Below, in pieces: positions 17,268 to 28,680 of a DNA stretch of 64,000 bases. The notes below the pieces were generated by a model. That model did no database searches. It was not told where the DNA came from and was given only the letters and a program-made list of their open reading frames with translations. The DNA lies in the NCBI GenBank assembly GCA_016794565.1, contig JAEUHQ010000061.1:1-64000 (forward strand), in the 5' to 3' direction. The number at the start of each line of letters is the position of its first letter. Within the stretch, counting starts at the first letter, position 1. A program made the position numbers and the translations under genes. The DNA is from Planctomycetota bacterium. Lineage in GTDB: Bacteria; Planctomycetota; UBA1135; UBA2386.

Positions 17268-18491
17268 TCACGATCCGGGAATGATCCAGCGCGCCGCCTT
17301 GCTCTTGCCGACCTGGACCGCGAACGACCCCGGCCCGAACCCGAGGTTCACGTCGTTGACGACGACACCGTCGACCCGGACGCCGTTGCCCTGGATCAGG
17401 CGCCGGGCCTCGCTGGTCGACGCCGCGAGGCCGGAAGCCGCGATGGCGGCGGGGAACGGGATGCGACCCGCGCCGTCGCGCCGCATGTCGGCGGGCGGAC
17501 GCCACTCCGGCGCATCGTCCGGCATCGCACCGTCGCGGTGCACACGGTCGTACTCGGCCCGCGCCGCGGCGGCGGCCGGTTCGCCGTGGAACCCGGCCAC
17601 GACGAGATGCGCGAGGCGGAACTTGGCATCCAAGGGACTGCGGTCGATCGCGGCGGTCAGTTCGGCGTCGACCGCGACATCCGTCAGCAGGAGGAAGTAC
17701 TTCCCCAGGAGTGCGTTCGGCACCTTCATCAGCTTCCCGAACTGCACCGAAGCGGACTCGGCCACGCCGACGTAGTTGCCGAGCGACTTCGACATCTTCT
17801 GCACGCCGTCGAGGCCCTCGAGCAGGGGCATCGTCATGCAGACCTGCGGCGTCTGTCCGGCCTGGGTCTGCAGATCACGCCCCATGAGCAGGTTGAACAA
17901 CTGGTCACTGCCGCCGATCTCGATGTCGCACCGCAGTTCGACGGAGTCGTGCCCTTGCAGCAACGGGTAGAGGAACTCGTGGACCGCGATCGGCTGCTGT
18001 TCCCGGTGGCGCTTCTGGAAGTCGTCGCGCTCGAGCATCCGCGCGACCGTGCACCGGCTCGCGAGCGCGATGCAGTCCATGAAGGACTGCCGATGGAACC
18101 ACTCGCCGTTCTCGCGCTCCTCGACGTCGTTCACGTCGAGCACGGCCCCGACCTGCGCGCGGTACGTCTGCTTGTTGTGCTCGACCTGCTCGCGCGTGAG
18201 CGGCGGGCGGGTCTTGTTGCGCCCCGTCGGGTCGCCGACCATCGCCGTCGCGGTCCCCCACAGAACGATCACTCGATGCCCGAGGCGCTGGAAGTCGCGC
18301 AGCTTGCGCAGCGGCACCGTGTGGCCGAGGTGGATGTCGGGCGAACTCGGGTCGATGCCGAACTTCACACGCAGCGGCCGGTTCTCGCTGCGGCTCTGCT
18401 CGAGGCGCCGCCGCAGATCCTGCAGGTCGACCAAGTCGACGACGCCGCGCTGCAGGATCGCAAGTTGTTCCTCGGCGGGTGCGAACTTCAC
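17268..18491 (-). CDS. tyrS: Tyrosyl-tRNA synthetase
   Basis: This class I aminoacyl-tRNA synthetase (407 residues) charges tRNA-Tyr. The HIGH motif is HLGH (54-57), the KMSKS motif is QKMSKS (231-236), and the tyrosine and ATP site segments KFGIDPSSPDIHLGH and GGSDQLFN are intact. A C-terminal S4-like RNA-binding domain (about 340-407) contains SEARRLIQGNGVRVDG. The GTG start at 18491 is chosen because AGGA lies about eight bases upstream and the protein begins at the expected place; no ATG fits. An upstream T-box or other leader is not visible. Confidence 0.95.
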   Translation of the reverse strand: MKFAPAEEQLAILQRGVVDLVDLQDLRRRLEQSRSENRPLRVKFGIDPSSPDIHLGHTVPLRKLRDFQRLGHRVIVLWGTATAMVGDPTGRNKTRPPLTREQVEHNKQTYRAQVGAVLDVNDVEERENGEWFHRQSFMDCIALASRCTVARMLERDDFQKRHREQQPIAVHEFLYPLLQGHDSVELRCDIEIGGSDQLFNLLMGRDLQTQAGQTPQVCMTMPLLEGLDGVQKMSKSLGNYVGVAESASVQFGKLMKVPNALLGKYFLLLTDVAVDAELTAAIDRSPLDAKFRLAHLVVAGFHGEPAAAAARAEYDRVHRDGAMPDDAPEWRPPADMRRDGAGRIPFPAAIAASGLAASTSEARRLIQGNGVRVDGVVVNDVNLGFGPGSFAVQVGKSKAARWIIPGS

Positions 18492-18544
18492 GCTCGCTGT
18501 CCTAGCCGCCGATCCGCCGACGGGCAAGCACGGCGGCCGAAGCG

Positions 18545-18560
18545 CGCGGCGAACGCCGCG
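18545..18560 (-). terminator. Compact GC hairpin directly after a stop codon
   Basis: CGCGGCG (18545..18551) and CGCCGCG (18554..18560) are perfectly complementary around a two-base AA (in practice a four-base loop). It begins two bases after the stop of the thioredoxin-fold gene at 18563. It has no T-tract; a transcript-end or stability role is inferred. Confidence 0.35.
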
Positions 18561-18562
18561 GA

Positions 18563-19522
18563 TCAGTGCATCGCGAGCGCGCCGTCGACCACCTTCGCCA
18601 CCCGCTCGATGCGGGTGCCGACGGTGGTGCCAGAGGCCTTCGTCCCGAGTTCGCGCAAGCGCCGCGGCAACGTTCGCTCCGGCGCCTTCTGGGCGAGCGG
18701 CTTCAGCAGCGTCGACAGCTTCCCGTCGAGGTCGAGTTCGCGCTTGCCGGCGTCGTCGCCGAAGCGTGCGAGCAGTGCCTGCACGGACGCCTCCCATTCG
18801 ATGACACCTTTCGCCGCTCCGACCAGGGCGTCGGCCGAGGCCTTGCCGCGCATCCACTGTCCGTCGCCGAGCAACCACTCGACCCCGGCCGTTCGTCGCG
18901 CGAACGCCGCGTCGACCTCCGCGAGCAGGGCCGGATCGGCGCCTGCCTTCGCGCGAGCCACCGCAAGGCTGCCGCGCCGCAGCAGCGCGCGGACCGCCGC
19001 CTCTTCGGGCCGGCCCCAGCCGTTCACCGCCATCCGCAGCGCGGCATCGACGGCCTTGTCCAGATCGGAAGTGCCCTTCTGCAGGTCGCCCTGGTGCACG
19101 AGGACGCCGTCGGGCCCGAACACCGCGTAGTTCGGCGGCAGGTCGCCCTCGAACTTCCACGCACTGCGCACGTCTCCGCAGAAGAGAACTTGCGAACCGG
19201 GCCGCTTGCGCATGACCCAGCTGCCGAGGTCGACGCCCGACGCACCGTCGCCGAACGTGCTGCCGGTCGGCACGTGCGACGCGATGACGACGAGGCCGTC
19301 GTCGGCGTGCTCCTCGAGCAGCTTCGTGCCCCGGTCGAGACCGGCGAGGCCACCCCACACTTCGGCGAACGTCACGAGCAGCACCGCATGACCCTGGAAC
19401 TCCGCGAGGGACTGGCGCCCGTCGCCATTCACGAAGTCGGGAAAGGGGAGCGAGACCTGACCCTGGGCCGGAGCCTGGGTCGAAACAAACGCGAGCACGA
19501 ACGCGAACCAGCTTGTTTTCAT
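18563..19522 (-). CDS. Exported thioredoxin-fold protein without redox cysteines
   Basis: The ATG at 19522 has a textbook GGAGG four to five bases upstream. A signal peptide (MKTSWFAFVLAFVSTQAPAQ) precedes a TlpA/redoxin-like domain (about 22-150): LAEFQGHAVLLVTFAEVWGGLAG, then VVIASHVPTG, VLFCGDVRSAW and NYAVFGPDGVLVHQGDL. The position of the usual CxxC is EVWGG, so it cannot be a disulfide oxidoreductase. The C-terminal half is helical. It could be a binding or structural derivative of the fold. A second cysteine-less redoxin-like protein is at 30830..32347. Confidence 0.7.
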   Translation of the reverse strand: MKTSWFAFVLAFVSTQAPAQGQVSLPFPDFVNGDGRQSLAEFQGHAVLLVTFAEVWGGLAGLDRGTKLLEEHADDGLVVIASHVPTGSTFGDGASGVDLGSWVMRKRPGSQVLFCGDVRSAWKFEGDLPPNYAVFGPDGVLVHQGDLQKGTSDLDKAVDAALRMAVNGWGRPEEAAVRALLRRGSLAVARAKAGADPALLAEVDAAFARRTAGVEWLLGDGQWMRGKASADALVGAAKGVIEWEASVQALLARFGDDAGKRELDLDGKLSTLLKPLAQKAPERTLPRRLRELGTKASGTTVGTRIERVAKVVDGALAMH

Positions 19523-19750
19523 CGTTGCCTCCGAGCGCGACGGAAGGCAAGGCGCGTTCCCCGGCACTGGGCGCCGTCGCCTCCGAGTGGCGCGTGCGCA
19601 GGACGGCGAATCCGTGCGAAGCAGCGCGCGTCGAGCGGGTGCGCTCGCCCCCTCGGGCCGACTGCCGGCGCTCGTCACCCGGGCATTCCGGACCGAGGCG
19701 CATCGCTCGCACGACGAGCGTTCGCGCTCACGGAGAGCAGGGGGGACGCC

Positions 19751-20824
19751 TCAACGCGGCTGCGACTGCCACCAGGCGAGCCAGCTCTGCCGGTCGCCGA
19801 TCGGCAACTTCGTGTCGGTCACGATCCGCAGGGCCACGGTCGCCAAACGCGCCTGGTCCTCGCGACCGAACCGCACCACGTCGATCAGGAGCGGCACGGC
19901 TTCGTCCCGCTCCGCTCCGCGAAGGAACTCCGCGGCGACGTAGATGTGCGGGTAGTGCGCGGCGTCGCCGATCTGCAGCGCCGCCTTCAGCGCCGCGAGG
20001 GGCGCCTTCTCGATCTCTCGGTGCCCTGCGGGCCACTGCGTGACCACCGTGGCGCCGACCGCGGTCCGCTGCACGGGAGCCCGGACGCCGTCGACCTGCA
20101 CGTAGCCGGGCATCAGGTCCACCCGCACGTTCACCACTCGCTTCACGGCCGCCGCGGCCGGCAGGTCGACGCCGATCGGCACTTCGAGATCGGCGCTGCC
20201 GCCGAGGTCGAACGGCGCCGGCAACCACACGAAGTCCTGGGTCCGCGACGAACTCGTGCTGCCGTCGACGAAAGTGTCCTCGACCGACAGCGCAACCAGG
20301 AAACCGGTCGGGTCCGCCTCGGCCGAACCGCCGAGCCGGAAGGGTTGCGGCGCTGCGGGAATGCGGAGAACGAAGCGGGTCGACGCACCGAGCGGCGGCT
20401 CGGCGCCGTGTTCGTCCAGGACCAGCTCGACGGCACCAGCGGACTTCGCGTGCCGCTCGAACCGCATGCCCTTCGCCAGTGCCCGGTAGCCGTCGAGCAC
20501 TCCGCGCAACCACGCCGGCACGTCGGACCGGTCGTACGCTTCCAGCAGGCCCTCGAGGCCCGCGCCATCGCGGTCGCGCGCGGCGCCCTGCATTCGGTCG
20601 AGCACCCCGGAGTAGAACTGCAGCAGAGCACGGTCGCGCGCGTCGTGCTCCGACACCGGGAACGGAATGGTCTGCGCGACGGCGACCGGCGTCGCCGCCC
20701 GCGCGGCGACGTCGATGGGCACGTCCTCGTAGGTCGTCACGCACGCGGCCAGCGCGGCCGGCAGCGCGCAGCGAGCCAACGCTCGCGACGCGCGCTGCCC
20801 GGCCCGTGCCGCACGAACGATCAC
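19751..20824 (-). CDS. Lipoprotein of unknown function, coupled to rpsA
   Basis: The GTG start at 20824 overlaps the rpsA stop (GTGA, 20821..20824), and the 357-residue product begins with a lipoprotein signal ending LAAC. The mature part mixes beta-rich segments (VELVLDEHG, RFVLRIPAAPQPF, DFVWLPAPFDLGGSADLEVPIGV) with a helical C-terminal end that resembles HEAT repeats (AALKAALQIGD, AVPLLIDVVRFGREDQARLATVALRIV). No family is recognised. The tight coupling to ribosomal protein S1 suggests shared expression rather than shared function. Confidence 0.6.
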   Translation of the reverse strand: MIVRAARAGQRASRALARCALPAALAACVTTYEDVPIDVAARAATPVAVAQTIPFPVSEHDARDRALLQFYSGVLDRMQGAARDRDGAGLEGLLEAYDRSDVPAWLRGVLDGYRALAKGMRFERHAKSAGAVELVLDEHGAEPPLGASTRFVLRIPAAPQPFRLGGSAEADPTGFLVALSVEDTFVDGSTSSSRTQDFVWLPAPFDLGGSADLEVPIGVDLPAAAAVKRVVNVRVDLMPGYVQVDGVRAPVQRTAVGATVVTQWPAGHREIEKAPLAALKAALQIGDAAHYPHIYVAAEFLRGAERDEAVPLLIDVVRFGREDQARLATVALRIVTDTKLPIGDRQSWLAWWQSQPR

Positions 20825-22611
20825 TGCCCCTCGGTCTCGCCTGCGCGCTTGGCGATGCGCTGACCGATGCCCTTCAGCTGATCGGCGAGTGAACCGATCG
20901 CCGGAGCGGGAGCCGGACGGTCCGGTGCATCCTTCGGAGCAGCGGCGTCGCCTTCCTCGCCCTCTTCGAAGTGGGCCTGGATGAGCGTGAGGCCGATCTT
21001 CCGCTCGTCGGTGTCGATCTTGATGATGCGGACCTCGACGCGCTGGCCGACCTTGACGACCTCCTCGGGGTTGTCGACCTTGTGGTCGGCGAGCTCCGAG
21101 ATGTGCAGCAGGCCTTCGAGACCCGCTTCCAGTTCGACGAACACGCCGAAGTTCGTGATCTTCGTGACCGTGCCCGGGACGCTGTCGCCGATGTGGTAGC
21201 GAGCGGGGATGTCGCCCGTCCACGGATCCTGCTGCAGCTGCTTCAGGCCGAGCGCGATGCGCTTCTTCTCCTGGTCGACCGAGAGCACGACGCACTCGAT
21301 CTCCTCGCCTTTCTTCACGACCTCGCTGGGGTTCGTGATCTTGCGCGTCCAGCTCATGTCGGTGATGTGCAGGAGACCATCGATGCCCTCCTGCAGCTCG
21401 ATGAAGGCGCCGTAGTTGGTGAGGTTGCGCACCTTGCCGCGGATGACGGTGCCCGGCGGGTAGTGCTCGGCCACCATGTCCCACGGGTTCACTTCCGTCT
21501 GCTTCATGCCGAGGCTGATCGTCTGCTTCTCGGTGTCGACCTCGAGCACGACGACCTCGACCTTGTCACCCTGCTTCACGACCTCGTTCGGGTGGTTGAC
21601 GCGCTTGGTCCACGACATCTCGGAGATGTGGACCAGGCCTTCCACGCCGTCTTCGAGCTTCACGAACGCGCCGTAGCTCATGAGGTTGACGACCTCGCCC
21701 TGGACGCGCTTGCCGACCGGGTACTTCTCCGTGATGTTCTCCCACGGCGACGCGCTCTTCTGCTTCATGCCGAGCGCGATGCGTTCCCGCTCGCGATCGA
21801 TCTTCAGCACCTTGATCTCGACCTCGTCGTCGAGCTTCAGCATCTCGGACGGGTGGTTCACGCGGCCCCACGACATGTCCGTGATGTGGAGCAGACCGTC
21901 GATGCCGCCGAGGTCGACGAACACGCCGAAGTCGGCGATGTTCTTGACGATGCCCTTGCGCACCTGACCTTCGGCCAGTTCGGCGAGCAGCTGCGCCTTC
22001 TTCGTCTCGCGCTCTTCTTCGATGAGCTTTCGGCGCGAGATGACGATGTTCATGCGCTCTTCGTCGATCTTGATGATGCGCGCCTCGATCTCCTTGCCGA
22101 TCCAGTCGCCGATGTCACCCGCGCGGCGGATGTTGACCTGCGAGGCCGGCAGGAATACCGGCACGCCGATGTCGACGAGCAGGCCGCCCTTGATCTTGCG
22201 CAACACCATGCCCTTCACGGTGTCGCCTTCCTTGTGCGTGAGGATGATGTTCTCCCACCCACGGATGCGGTCGGCCTTCCGCTTGCTCAGCAGGATGTAG
22301 CCCTCCGCGTCGTTGATCTGCTCGACGAGGCACTCGATCTCGAGCCCCGGCTGCACGGCGAGAGGATCCGGGAACTCCTCGAGCGCGATCTGGCCTTCGG
22401 CCTTGTAGTTGACGTCGACCACCACGATGCCGTCCTCGAGCACCTTGATGACCTTGCCCCGAACGATCTTGTTCGGCGCGAGCTCGGCGACGGTCTTGCC
22501 GATCGCAGTGTCGAGCTCCGAGAGTGTGGTGGTACCGAGGGCCTCCGACGTCAGCCGCGACAACTCGTCGGCGGACATGGAGAACTTCTTGATGAGATTC
22601 TTGCCGTGCAT
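20821..22611 (-). CDS. rpsA: 30S ribosomal protein S1
   Basis: The 596-residue product carries six S1 (OB-fold) RNA-binding domains beginning near residues 35, 120, 205, 290, 375 and 460. The last four have the classic VxNxxxFGxFVxL...GLLHIS(D/E)MSW pattern, while the first two are the divergent ribosome-binding type. S1 helps the 30S subunit load structured or weakly Shine-Dalgarno-dependent mRNAs. The tail (about 560-596) is Pro/Ala rich. The leader has no Shine-Dalgarno sequence (TTTTTCGTTTG before ATG), as often seen for rpsA, which can be autoregulated; that regulation is not shown here. Confidence 0.95.
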   Translation of the reverse strand: MHGKNLIKKFSMSADELSRLTSEALGTTTLSELDTAIGKTVAELAPNKIVRGKVIKVLEDGIVVVDVNYKAEGQIALEEFPDPLAVQPGLEIECLVEQINDAEGYILLSKRKADRIRGWENIILTHKEGDTVKGMVLRKIKGGLLVDIGVPVFLPASQVNIRRAGDIGDWIGKEIEARIIKIDEERMNIVISRRKLIEEERETKKAQLLAELAEGQVRKGIVKNIADFGVFVDLGGIDGLLHITDMSWGRVNHPSEMLKLDDEVEIKVLKIDRERERIALGMKQKSASPWENITEKYPVGKRVQGEVVNLMSYGAFVKLEDGVEGLVHISEMSWTKRVNHPNEVVKQGDKVEVVVLEVDTEKQTISLGMKQTEVNPWDMVAEHYPPGTVIRGKVRNLTNYGAFIELQEGIDGLLHITDMSWTRKITNPSEVVKKGEEIECVVLSVDQEKKRIALGLKQLQQDPWTGDIPARYHIGDSVPGTVTKITNFGVFVELEAGLEGLLHISELADHKVDNPEEVVKVGQRVEVRIIKIDTDERKIGLTLIQAHFEEGEEGDAAAPKDAPDRPAPAPAIGSLADQLKGIGQRIAKRAGETEGQ

Positions 22612-22747
22612 CAAACGAAAAAGGGTGAGAGGGAAACGGGGAAACGAACGACGATGAAGTGCTGCGCGGGGACGGCATGGCCGACCGTTGCAGCGGTCAC
22701 AGTCCCGCCGATCGGACCATCCGATCGGCAGTCGCCGGCAGCGAGGT

Positions 22748-23491
22748 TCATGCCCCGCTCCCGGCAGAGGTTGTCGGATCGGCGGCCCCGGACGGAGCCG
22801 CCGCGGATCGTGGATTCTCGTCGCGCGAACCGGCGCGAACCGGCGCCTGCGCGAGCTCGGCCACCCGGCGCCGCAGCGCTTCCGTGCCGCCGGGCGCGAG
22901 CACCTTGTCGGCCGGCCAGGCCTCGCCGTAACGGACGACGATCTTGCGCGGTCGAGGCAGCAGAGCGCCGCGAGGAAACGCGCGGAACGCGCCGTCGATG
23001 CCGACGGGCACGACCACCGCGCCGGTGCGCCGCACGAGGAACTCGACACCGGTCCGGAACGGGCCGACCGCGCCGTCGCCGCTGCGAGTGCCTTCCGGAA
23101 AGATGCCCACCGCCTCGCCGTTGGCGAGGCAGTCCGCAACGAGTCGCATCGCATCCTTCGAGGGCGCGGTGCGGTCGATCAGCGTGACGCCGACCTGCGC
23201 GAGCCAGTAGCGGAGCGGCGCGAACTTCGCGAGTCCCGCTTGCGCGAGGAAAGCGACCCAACGACCGGCGCTGATGCCGATCATCGGGGGGTCGACGTAG
23301 CTCGCATGGTTGGCGACGACGAGCACCGGCCCGGAGCGCGGGACGTTTTCGCGGCCCTCGACACGCAGCCGGAACCACACCTTGCTGAACGCGAGCACCG
23401 TGTACTTCGAGAGGTTCCACCAGAACGCACTGCGCTGCACGCGGCGGCGCGGCGTCGAAGCGGTATCGGGAACTCGCGCGGGCGCGGTCAC
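22748..23491 (-). CDS. plsC: 1-acyl-glycerol-3-phosphate acyltransferase-like protein
   Basis: This 247-residue member of the PlsC/LPLAT family has the catalytic motif NHASYVD (His62, Asp67) and the glycerol-phosphate site FPEGTRS (131-137), with a hydrophobic N-terminal segment near residues 22-40. It should transfer an acyl chain to lysophosphatidic acid at the inner membrane. The GTG start at 23491 overlaps the cmk stop as GTGA. A cmk-plsC-rpsA order is found in many bacteria, which supports the assignment; substrate chain length cannot be seen. Confidence 0.85.
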   Translation of the reverse strand: MTAPARVPDTASTPRRRVQRSAFWWNLSKYTVLAFSKVWFRLRVEGRENVPRSGPVLVVANHASYVDPPMIGISAGRWVAFLAQAGLAKFAPLRYWLAQVGVTLIDRTAPSKDAMRLVADCLANGEAVGIFPEGTRSGDGAVGPFRTGVEFLVRRTGAVVVPVGIDGAFRAFPRGALLPRPRKIVVRYGEAWPADKVLAPGGTEALRRRVAELAQAPVRAGSRDENPRSAAAPSGAADPTTSAGSGA

Positions 23492-24237
23492 CGGACCTCC
23501 CGTCGCTGAGCCGGGTGCGCGACAGCACCGTCCCGCACGAAGGCGAGAAGGCGCTCCACGACGACCTCGGTCAGGAGCCCGGTCGAGTCGACGTACAGAG
23601 CCCCGTCGGCCTGGCGCAGCGGCGCATCCGAACGCGTGCTGTCGAGGCGATCGCGCACGAGGATCTCCTCGAGCACGTCGTTCTCGCTGACGATGCGGCC
23701 CTGGCGCTCGAAGTCCTGCGCACGGCGCCGCGCACGTTCGCTCGGCGCAGCGTCGAGATAGACCTTCCAGCGGGCGCGCGGGAACACGACCGATCCCATG
23801 TCGCGGCCTTCCGCGACCACCGGCCCGTGCGACGCCACGATGCGCTGCAGGTTGCTCATCGCCGCCCGTACGAAGGGCAGGGCGGACACGGCGGACACCT
23901 GCGACTCGACCTCGCGCACCCGCAGGTGCGCCGTGACGTCGCGACCGTTCAGGACGACACGACCGTCGCGCAGTTCGAGCCGGGCGTTCGCGAGCGCCGC
24001 GCGCATCCTGGCCTCGCCGCGATCGGGTTCGGCCGCACACTCCGACGGCGCGCAGCCTTCCTGGAGGAAGTGCCACGTCACGGCGCGGTACATCGCACCG
24101 GTGTCGAGGTAGGCGAAGCCGAGCTTCTTCGCGAGCATTCGCGCCACGGTGCTCTTGCCCGCACCGGACGGCCCGTCGATCGCGACGACGTCGGTCGGCG
24201 CGAGGGAAGGCTCACGGGGCTGGTGCGGCGAAGTCAC
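23488..24237 (-). CDS. cmk: Cytidylate kinase
   Basis: The 249-residue protein phosphorylates CMP and dCMP with ATP. The P-loop is GPSGAGKST (22-30), followed by GFAYLDTGAMYRAVTW, the NMP-binding insert, VAEGRDMGSVVFP and the lid-region Arg cluster (SERARRRAQDFERQG). Length matches bacterial Cmk plus a short tail. The GTG at 24237 is the best start; the N-terminal ten residues before the first strand are uncertain. It forms a GTGA overlap with the acyltransferase and is followed by rpsA. Confidence 0.9.
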   Translation of the reverse strand: MTSPHQPREPSLAPTDVVAIDGPSGAGKSTVARMLAKKLGFAYLDTGAMYRAVTWHFLQEGCAPSECAAEPDRGEARMRAALANARLELRDGRVVLNGRDVTAHLRVREVESQVSAVSALPFVRAAMSNLQRIVASHGPVVAEGRDMGSVVFPRARWKVYLDAAPSERARRRAQDFERQGRIVSENDVLEEILVRDRLDSTRSDAPLRQADGALYVDSTGLLTEVVVERLLAFVRDGAVAHPAQRREVR

Positions 24238-24359
24238 GCTGTGGACGGATCTGTGGAGAGAAATCGAACGATCCAATTTGGAAAAGATCGCGGCCGGACC
24301 ACGACCGCGGCCGACGATCCGGCGCCGGACATCGGGGTCCGGCGAAAGGGCGGGAGAGT

Positions 24360-25214
24360 CTAGCGAGCGGGTCCCGCGGGAGGCAACGTCGAAGTCGGCC
24401 CGCCCCCGTCGGTCAGCGGCAGCGGCCCGGGCACGGGAACCCCTTCGAAGCCCCCGCCGCGGGAGAACCGCACCGGTTCGACCCCGCCACCGCGCAGGAG
24501 CAGGCCCGTCGCGGCCTCGTCGAACGCCGGCAGCACCCAGTACTCGCCGGCGCCGCGCCGACCGTGCGCAAAGCGATGGATGTGCCCGAACACGAGACGC
24601 TGCACGCCGGTCCCGAACGCAGCGTCGATCGCCGCCCCGGTCGGCAGGAACCGGGTCTGGTCCCCGAATCGCACCACCGCCCTGCTGCGACGGCGCGCGC
24701 GCTCCGCCAGCCGCAGCGCGACCACGAGAGGCAGGCGCCGCACGATCGCACCGAGCAGGGGATTGCGCAGCCAGCGCTTCGCCCGCTGGTACGGCAGGTC
24801 GTTCTGGCACAACTCGTCGCCGTGCACGAGCAGCGTTTCGGTGCCGCCCGTCCGGAGACGCAGTCCGCCGCGCACGAGCGACGCGCGACTCGCGCGTTCG
24901 AACTCCGGCCCGAGCAGGAAGTCGCGGTTGCCGTGCAGCACTTCGATCCCGGTCCCGTTCGCCGCCGCCGCCGCGAACATCGCGGCAACGTCGCGCCACA
25001 CGCCGACGGTGACCTGACGTCGCGCGACGTACGTGTCGAACAGATCGCCGAGCACGACCACTCGCGCGCCGACGGAACGGGCGGCGTCGAGCGCCGTCTG
25101 CAGCGCGGGAAGCACCGCCCCACCGCCGACCGGGACGTGGAGGTCGGAGATCAGGAGCACCGGCGCGTCGTCGCGGACCGCGACACGCACCGGTGTGCCG
25201 AGCACGTCCGTCAC
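24360..25214 (-). CDS. lpxH: UDP-2,3-diacylglucosamine pyrophosphatase-like metallophosphoesterase
   Basis: A calcineurin-like phosphoesterase of 284 residues with the full metal set: ISDLH (Asp24, His26), GDLFD (from 56), GNRDF (95-99), HGDELCQND (131-139) and GHIHRF (210-215). The GNRDF and HGDxxCxxD forms are those of LpxH, the lipid A pathway enzyme that hydrolyses UDP-diacylglucosamine. The C-terminal tail is Pro/Gly rich. The GTG start at 25214 overlaps the preceding stop as GTGA. No other lipid A genes lie in the window, so a broader phosphoesterase role remains possible. Confidence 0.75.
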   Translation of the reverse strand: MTDVLGTPVRVAVRDDAPVLLISDLHVPVGGGAVLPALQTALDAARSVGARVVVLGDLFDTYVARRQVTVGVWRDVAAMFAAAAANGTGIEVLHGNRDFLLGPEFERASRASLVRGGLRLRTGGTETLLVHGDELCQNDLPYQRAKRWLRNPLLGAIVRRLPLVVALRLAERARRRSRAVVRFGDQTRFLPTGAAIDAAFGTGVQRLVFGHIHRFAHGRRGAGEYWVLPAFDEAATGLLLRGGGVEPVRFSRGGGFEGVPVPGPLPLTDGGGPTSTLPPAGPAR

Positions 25215-27315
25215 CGCACGACCTCGAGGAACAGCCCGCCGAGCGGGTCGAGCGTCAAGTCGAATCGCGCCGCGAGCCCGAGCGCATCGCCGCCGAGGTG
25301 GCGCAGGTCGCGCGCCGAGGGAAGGTCGATCTGCACCTTGCGCAGCCCGCCGCGCGCGATCCGCGCGAGCAGGGCCGGGGCATCGAGGGCGTGCACGCGG
25401 ACGGCGAGCACACGGCGGCCGTCGCGCAGCCTCAGCACGGCGCGTTCGAGGCACGTCGGCAAGCCTTCGCCGCGGACCTCGAACGGCGGCTCGACGCCAG
25501 CCTGCTGCAGCACGGCGCGCACCCGCCGGCGCAGCTCACGCGCAACCGCGATCGACCGTTCCTCGAGACGCCACGTCGGGTACTCGCACAACGAAGTGTT
25601 CAGGTAGACGGCGCGGCCTCGGCCGGTCGAACACTCGAGGAACGTCTCACGATCGCCGCGACGATCCGCCAGCGTGCCGACGAGGCCGCGTTCGGCGAGC
25701 GGCACGACGCCGTCGCGAACACTGCAACGTCCTTCGCGCACCAGCTGGTCGCGCCAGGCGAGACTGCGCGACCTGATGCCGAAGGTCGCATCGAGGGCGC
25801 CGTTCCGACGGAGCACGAGGTCGCCGTCGTAGAGTGCCGTCGCGTGGTCGGCGAGCAGAGTGCCCCCGCTGCGGACGAACGCGCCGATCGCCTGCACGCA
25901 GCGATCCGACATTGCGATCGTCGCCGGCAGAACGAGGCAGCGCGGACGTTCGCGCAGGAGGCGCTCGGGCAACTCCGCGTCGCTGACGAACGCCGGTTGC
26001 AGACCCAGGTCCTGGAGCACACGGATCCAGCCGAGGCGCGCGGCCTGGCTCGTGCTGTGTTCCCGTTCGTACGACGCGAGCCGGCGGATCCACGTCATGC
26101 CGTCGGCCGACGAATCGAGCATCCACCAGGCACGCACCGAGGCCTGCGACTCGAGCAGCCACACCGGCCCCGGTTCGACGACGGCGCCGGCGCACGCATC
26201 GAGCAGGTCCCTCTGCTCCGCCAGTGCCCGCCCGAGGGCTGCGCCGAACGGCGTGGCCTTGCCGGCCGCGTCGGCGACGTTCGCATCGTTCCAGACCACG
26301 ACGCCGGCGAGTCCGGCGAACGCCATCGCCGTGAGTCGGGCGCGCAGGAGCCCGGCAAGCGGCAACGCCGCCTCGGGCGAGTCCTTCGCGGGCGGGAACA
26401 GCGTCTCGTACCGATGGGCCAATGGCGGAAGGAACGAGCGCGCGAGTTCGGGCGTGCCGCCGATCGCGTACGGCTCGGCCATCGACAGCGACGGCAGGAT
26501 ACGCGCCGCGTCGTTGCCGCCGAACGCGCCCGGGACCTGCAGACCCGTGAGGCCGACCGGCACACCCGGTACCGCGGCACTCACACGCTCGGCGATCGTG
26601 CGAATCGCGGCGGCGAACTGTTCGTCGACGAACTGCTGGCGCAACGCGAACGGCGCGAGATTCGCCGGCAGGTTCGTCTCGCCGAGTTCGCGGCGGCGCA
26701 CCTGGTCCGTCGTCGGCGCCACGACGTCGTCGAAGGCGGCGAACTGCGTCCCGAGCGCCTGGTTCAGCGCGCCGACGGTCGGGAAGCGCTGCCGCACGAA
26801 CGCGCGGAACGCAGCAGTGCAGTGGTCGCAGCGACACGTGTCGAGCGGTGCGTCGTGCCGTGTCGCCGACGCTTCGTCCGCGAGGGCGACGAACAGGAGC
26901 CCGTCGCCCTGCACGCGCGCCGCTTCCGCGGCTGCGGCGGCAGCCGCATCGTCGACGACGCCCGGCGCGGCGAAGCACACCGGCCGAAGGAGGACCGCGG
27001 GATCGCGCGTCCGTTCGTAGGCCTGCTGGATCGGAACCCACTGCTCGTCGCGCAATTCGAGCAGCCCCTTGCCGATCGGCTGGTCGAGATAGAACGACAA
27101 ACCGAGCGCTCGCAGCGCGGCGGGATCACCGTCGCGGGGCAGTTGCACCGCGGTGAATCCGAGAGCAGCCGCGACGGGCGCACGATCGCCGGTCGAACAC
27201 CACAGCACGCGCTCGAACCGTTGCGGCGCGCGCGGCGCCGGCAGGTGCGGGTCCTGGCCCGGCAACAGCGCCGCCGCGACGACGGCGGCCGAGACCATGA
27301 GCATGCGACACGCCA

Positions 27316-27319
<4 letters not shown>
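25211..27319 (-). CDS. Exported beta-galactosidase/GH-like protein
   Basis: The ATG at 27319 overlaps the regulator stop (ATGA) and begins a signal peptide (MMACRMLMVSAAVVAAALLPGQ). The 702-residue product resembles family-42 type glycosidases in layout: an alpha/beta barrel region (about 25-370) with ADEASATRHDAPLDTCRCDHC and DANVADAAGK, then a flavodoxin-like middle domain with AIGAFVRSGGTLLADHAT (about 490-560), and a C-terminal beta part. I cannot confirm the two catalytic glutamates, so activity is uncertain. It is co-transcribed with the NtrC regulator and the LpxH-like enzyme. Confidence 0.55.
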
Positions 27320-28676
<1,357 letters not shown>

Positions 28677-28680
<4 letters not shown>

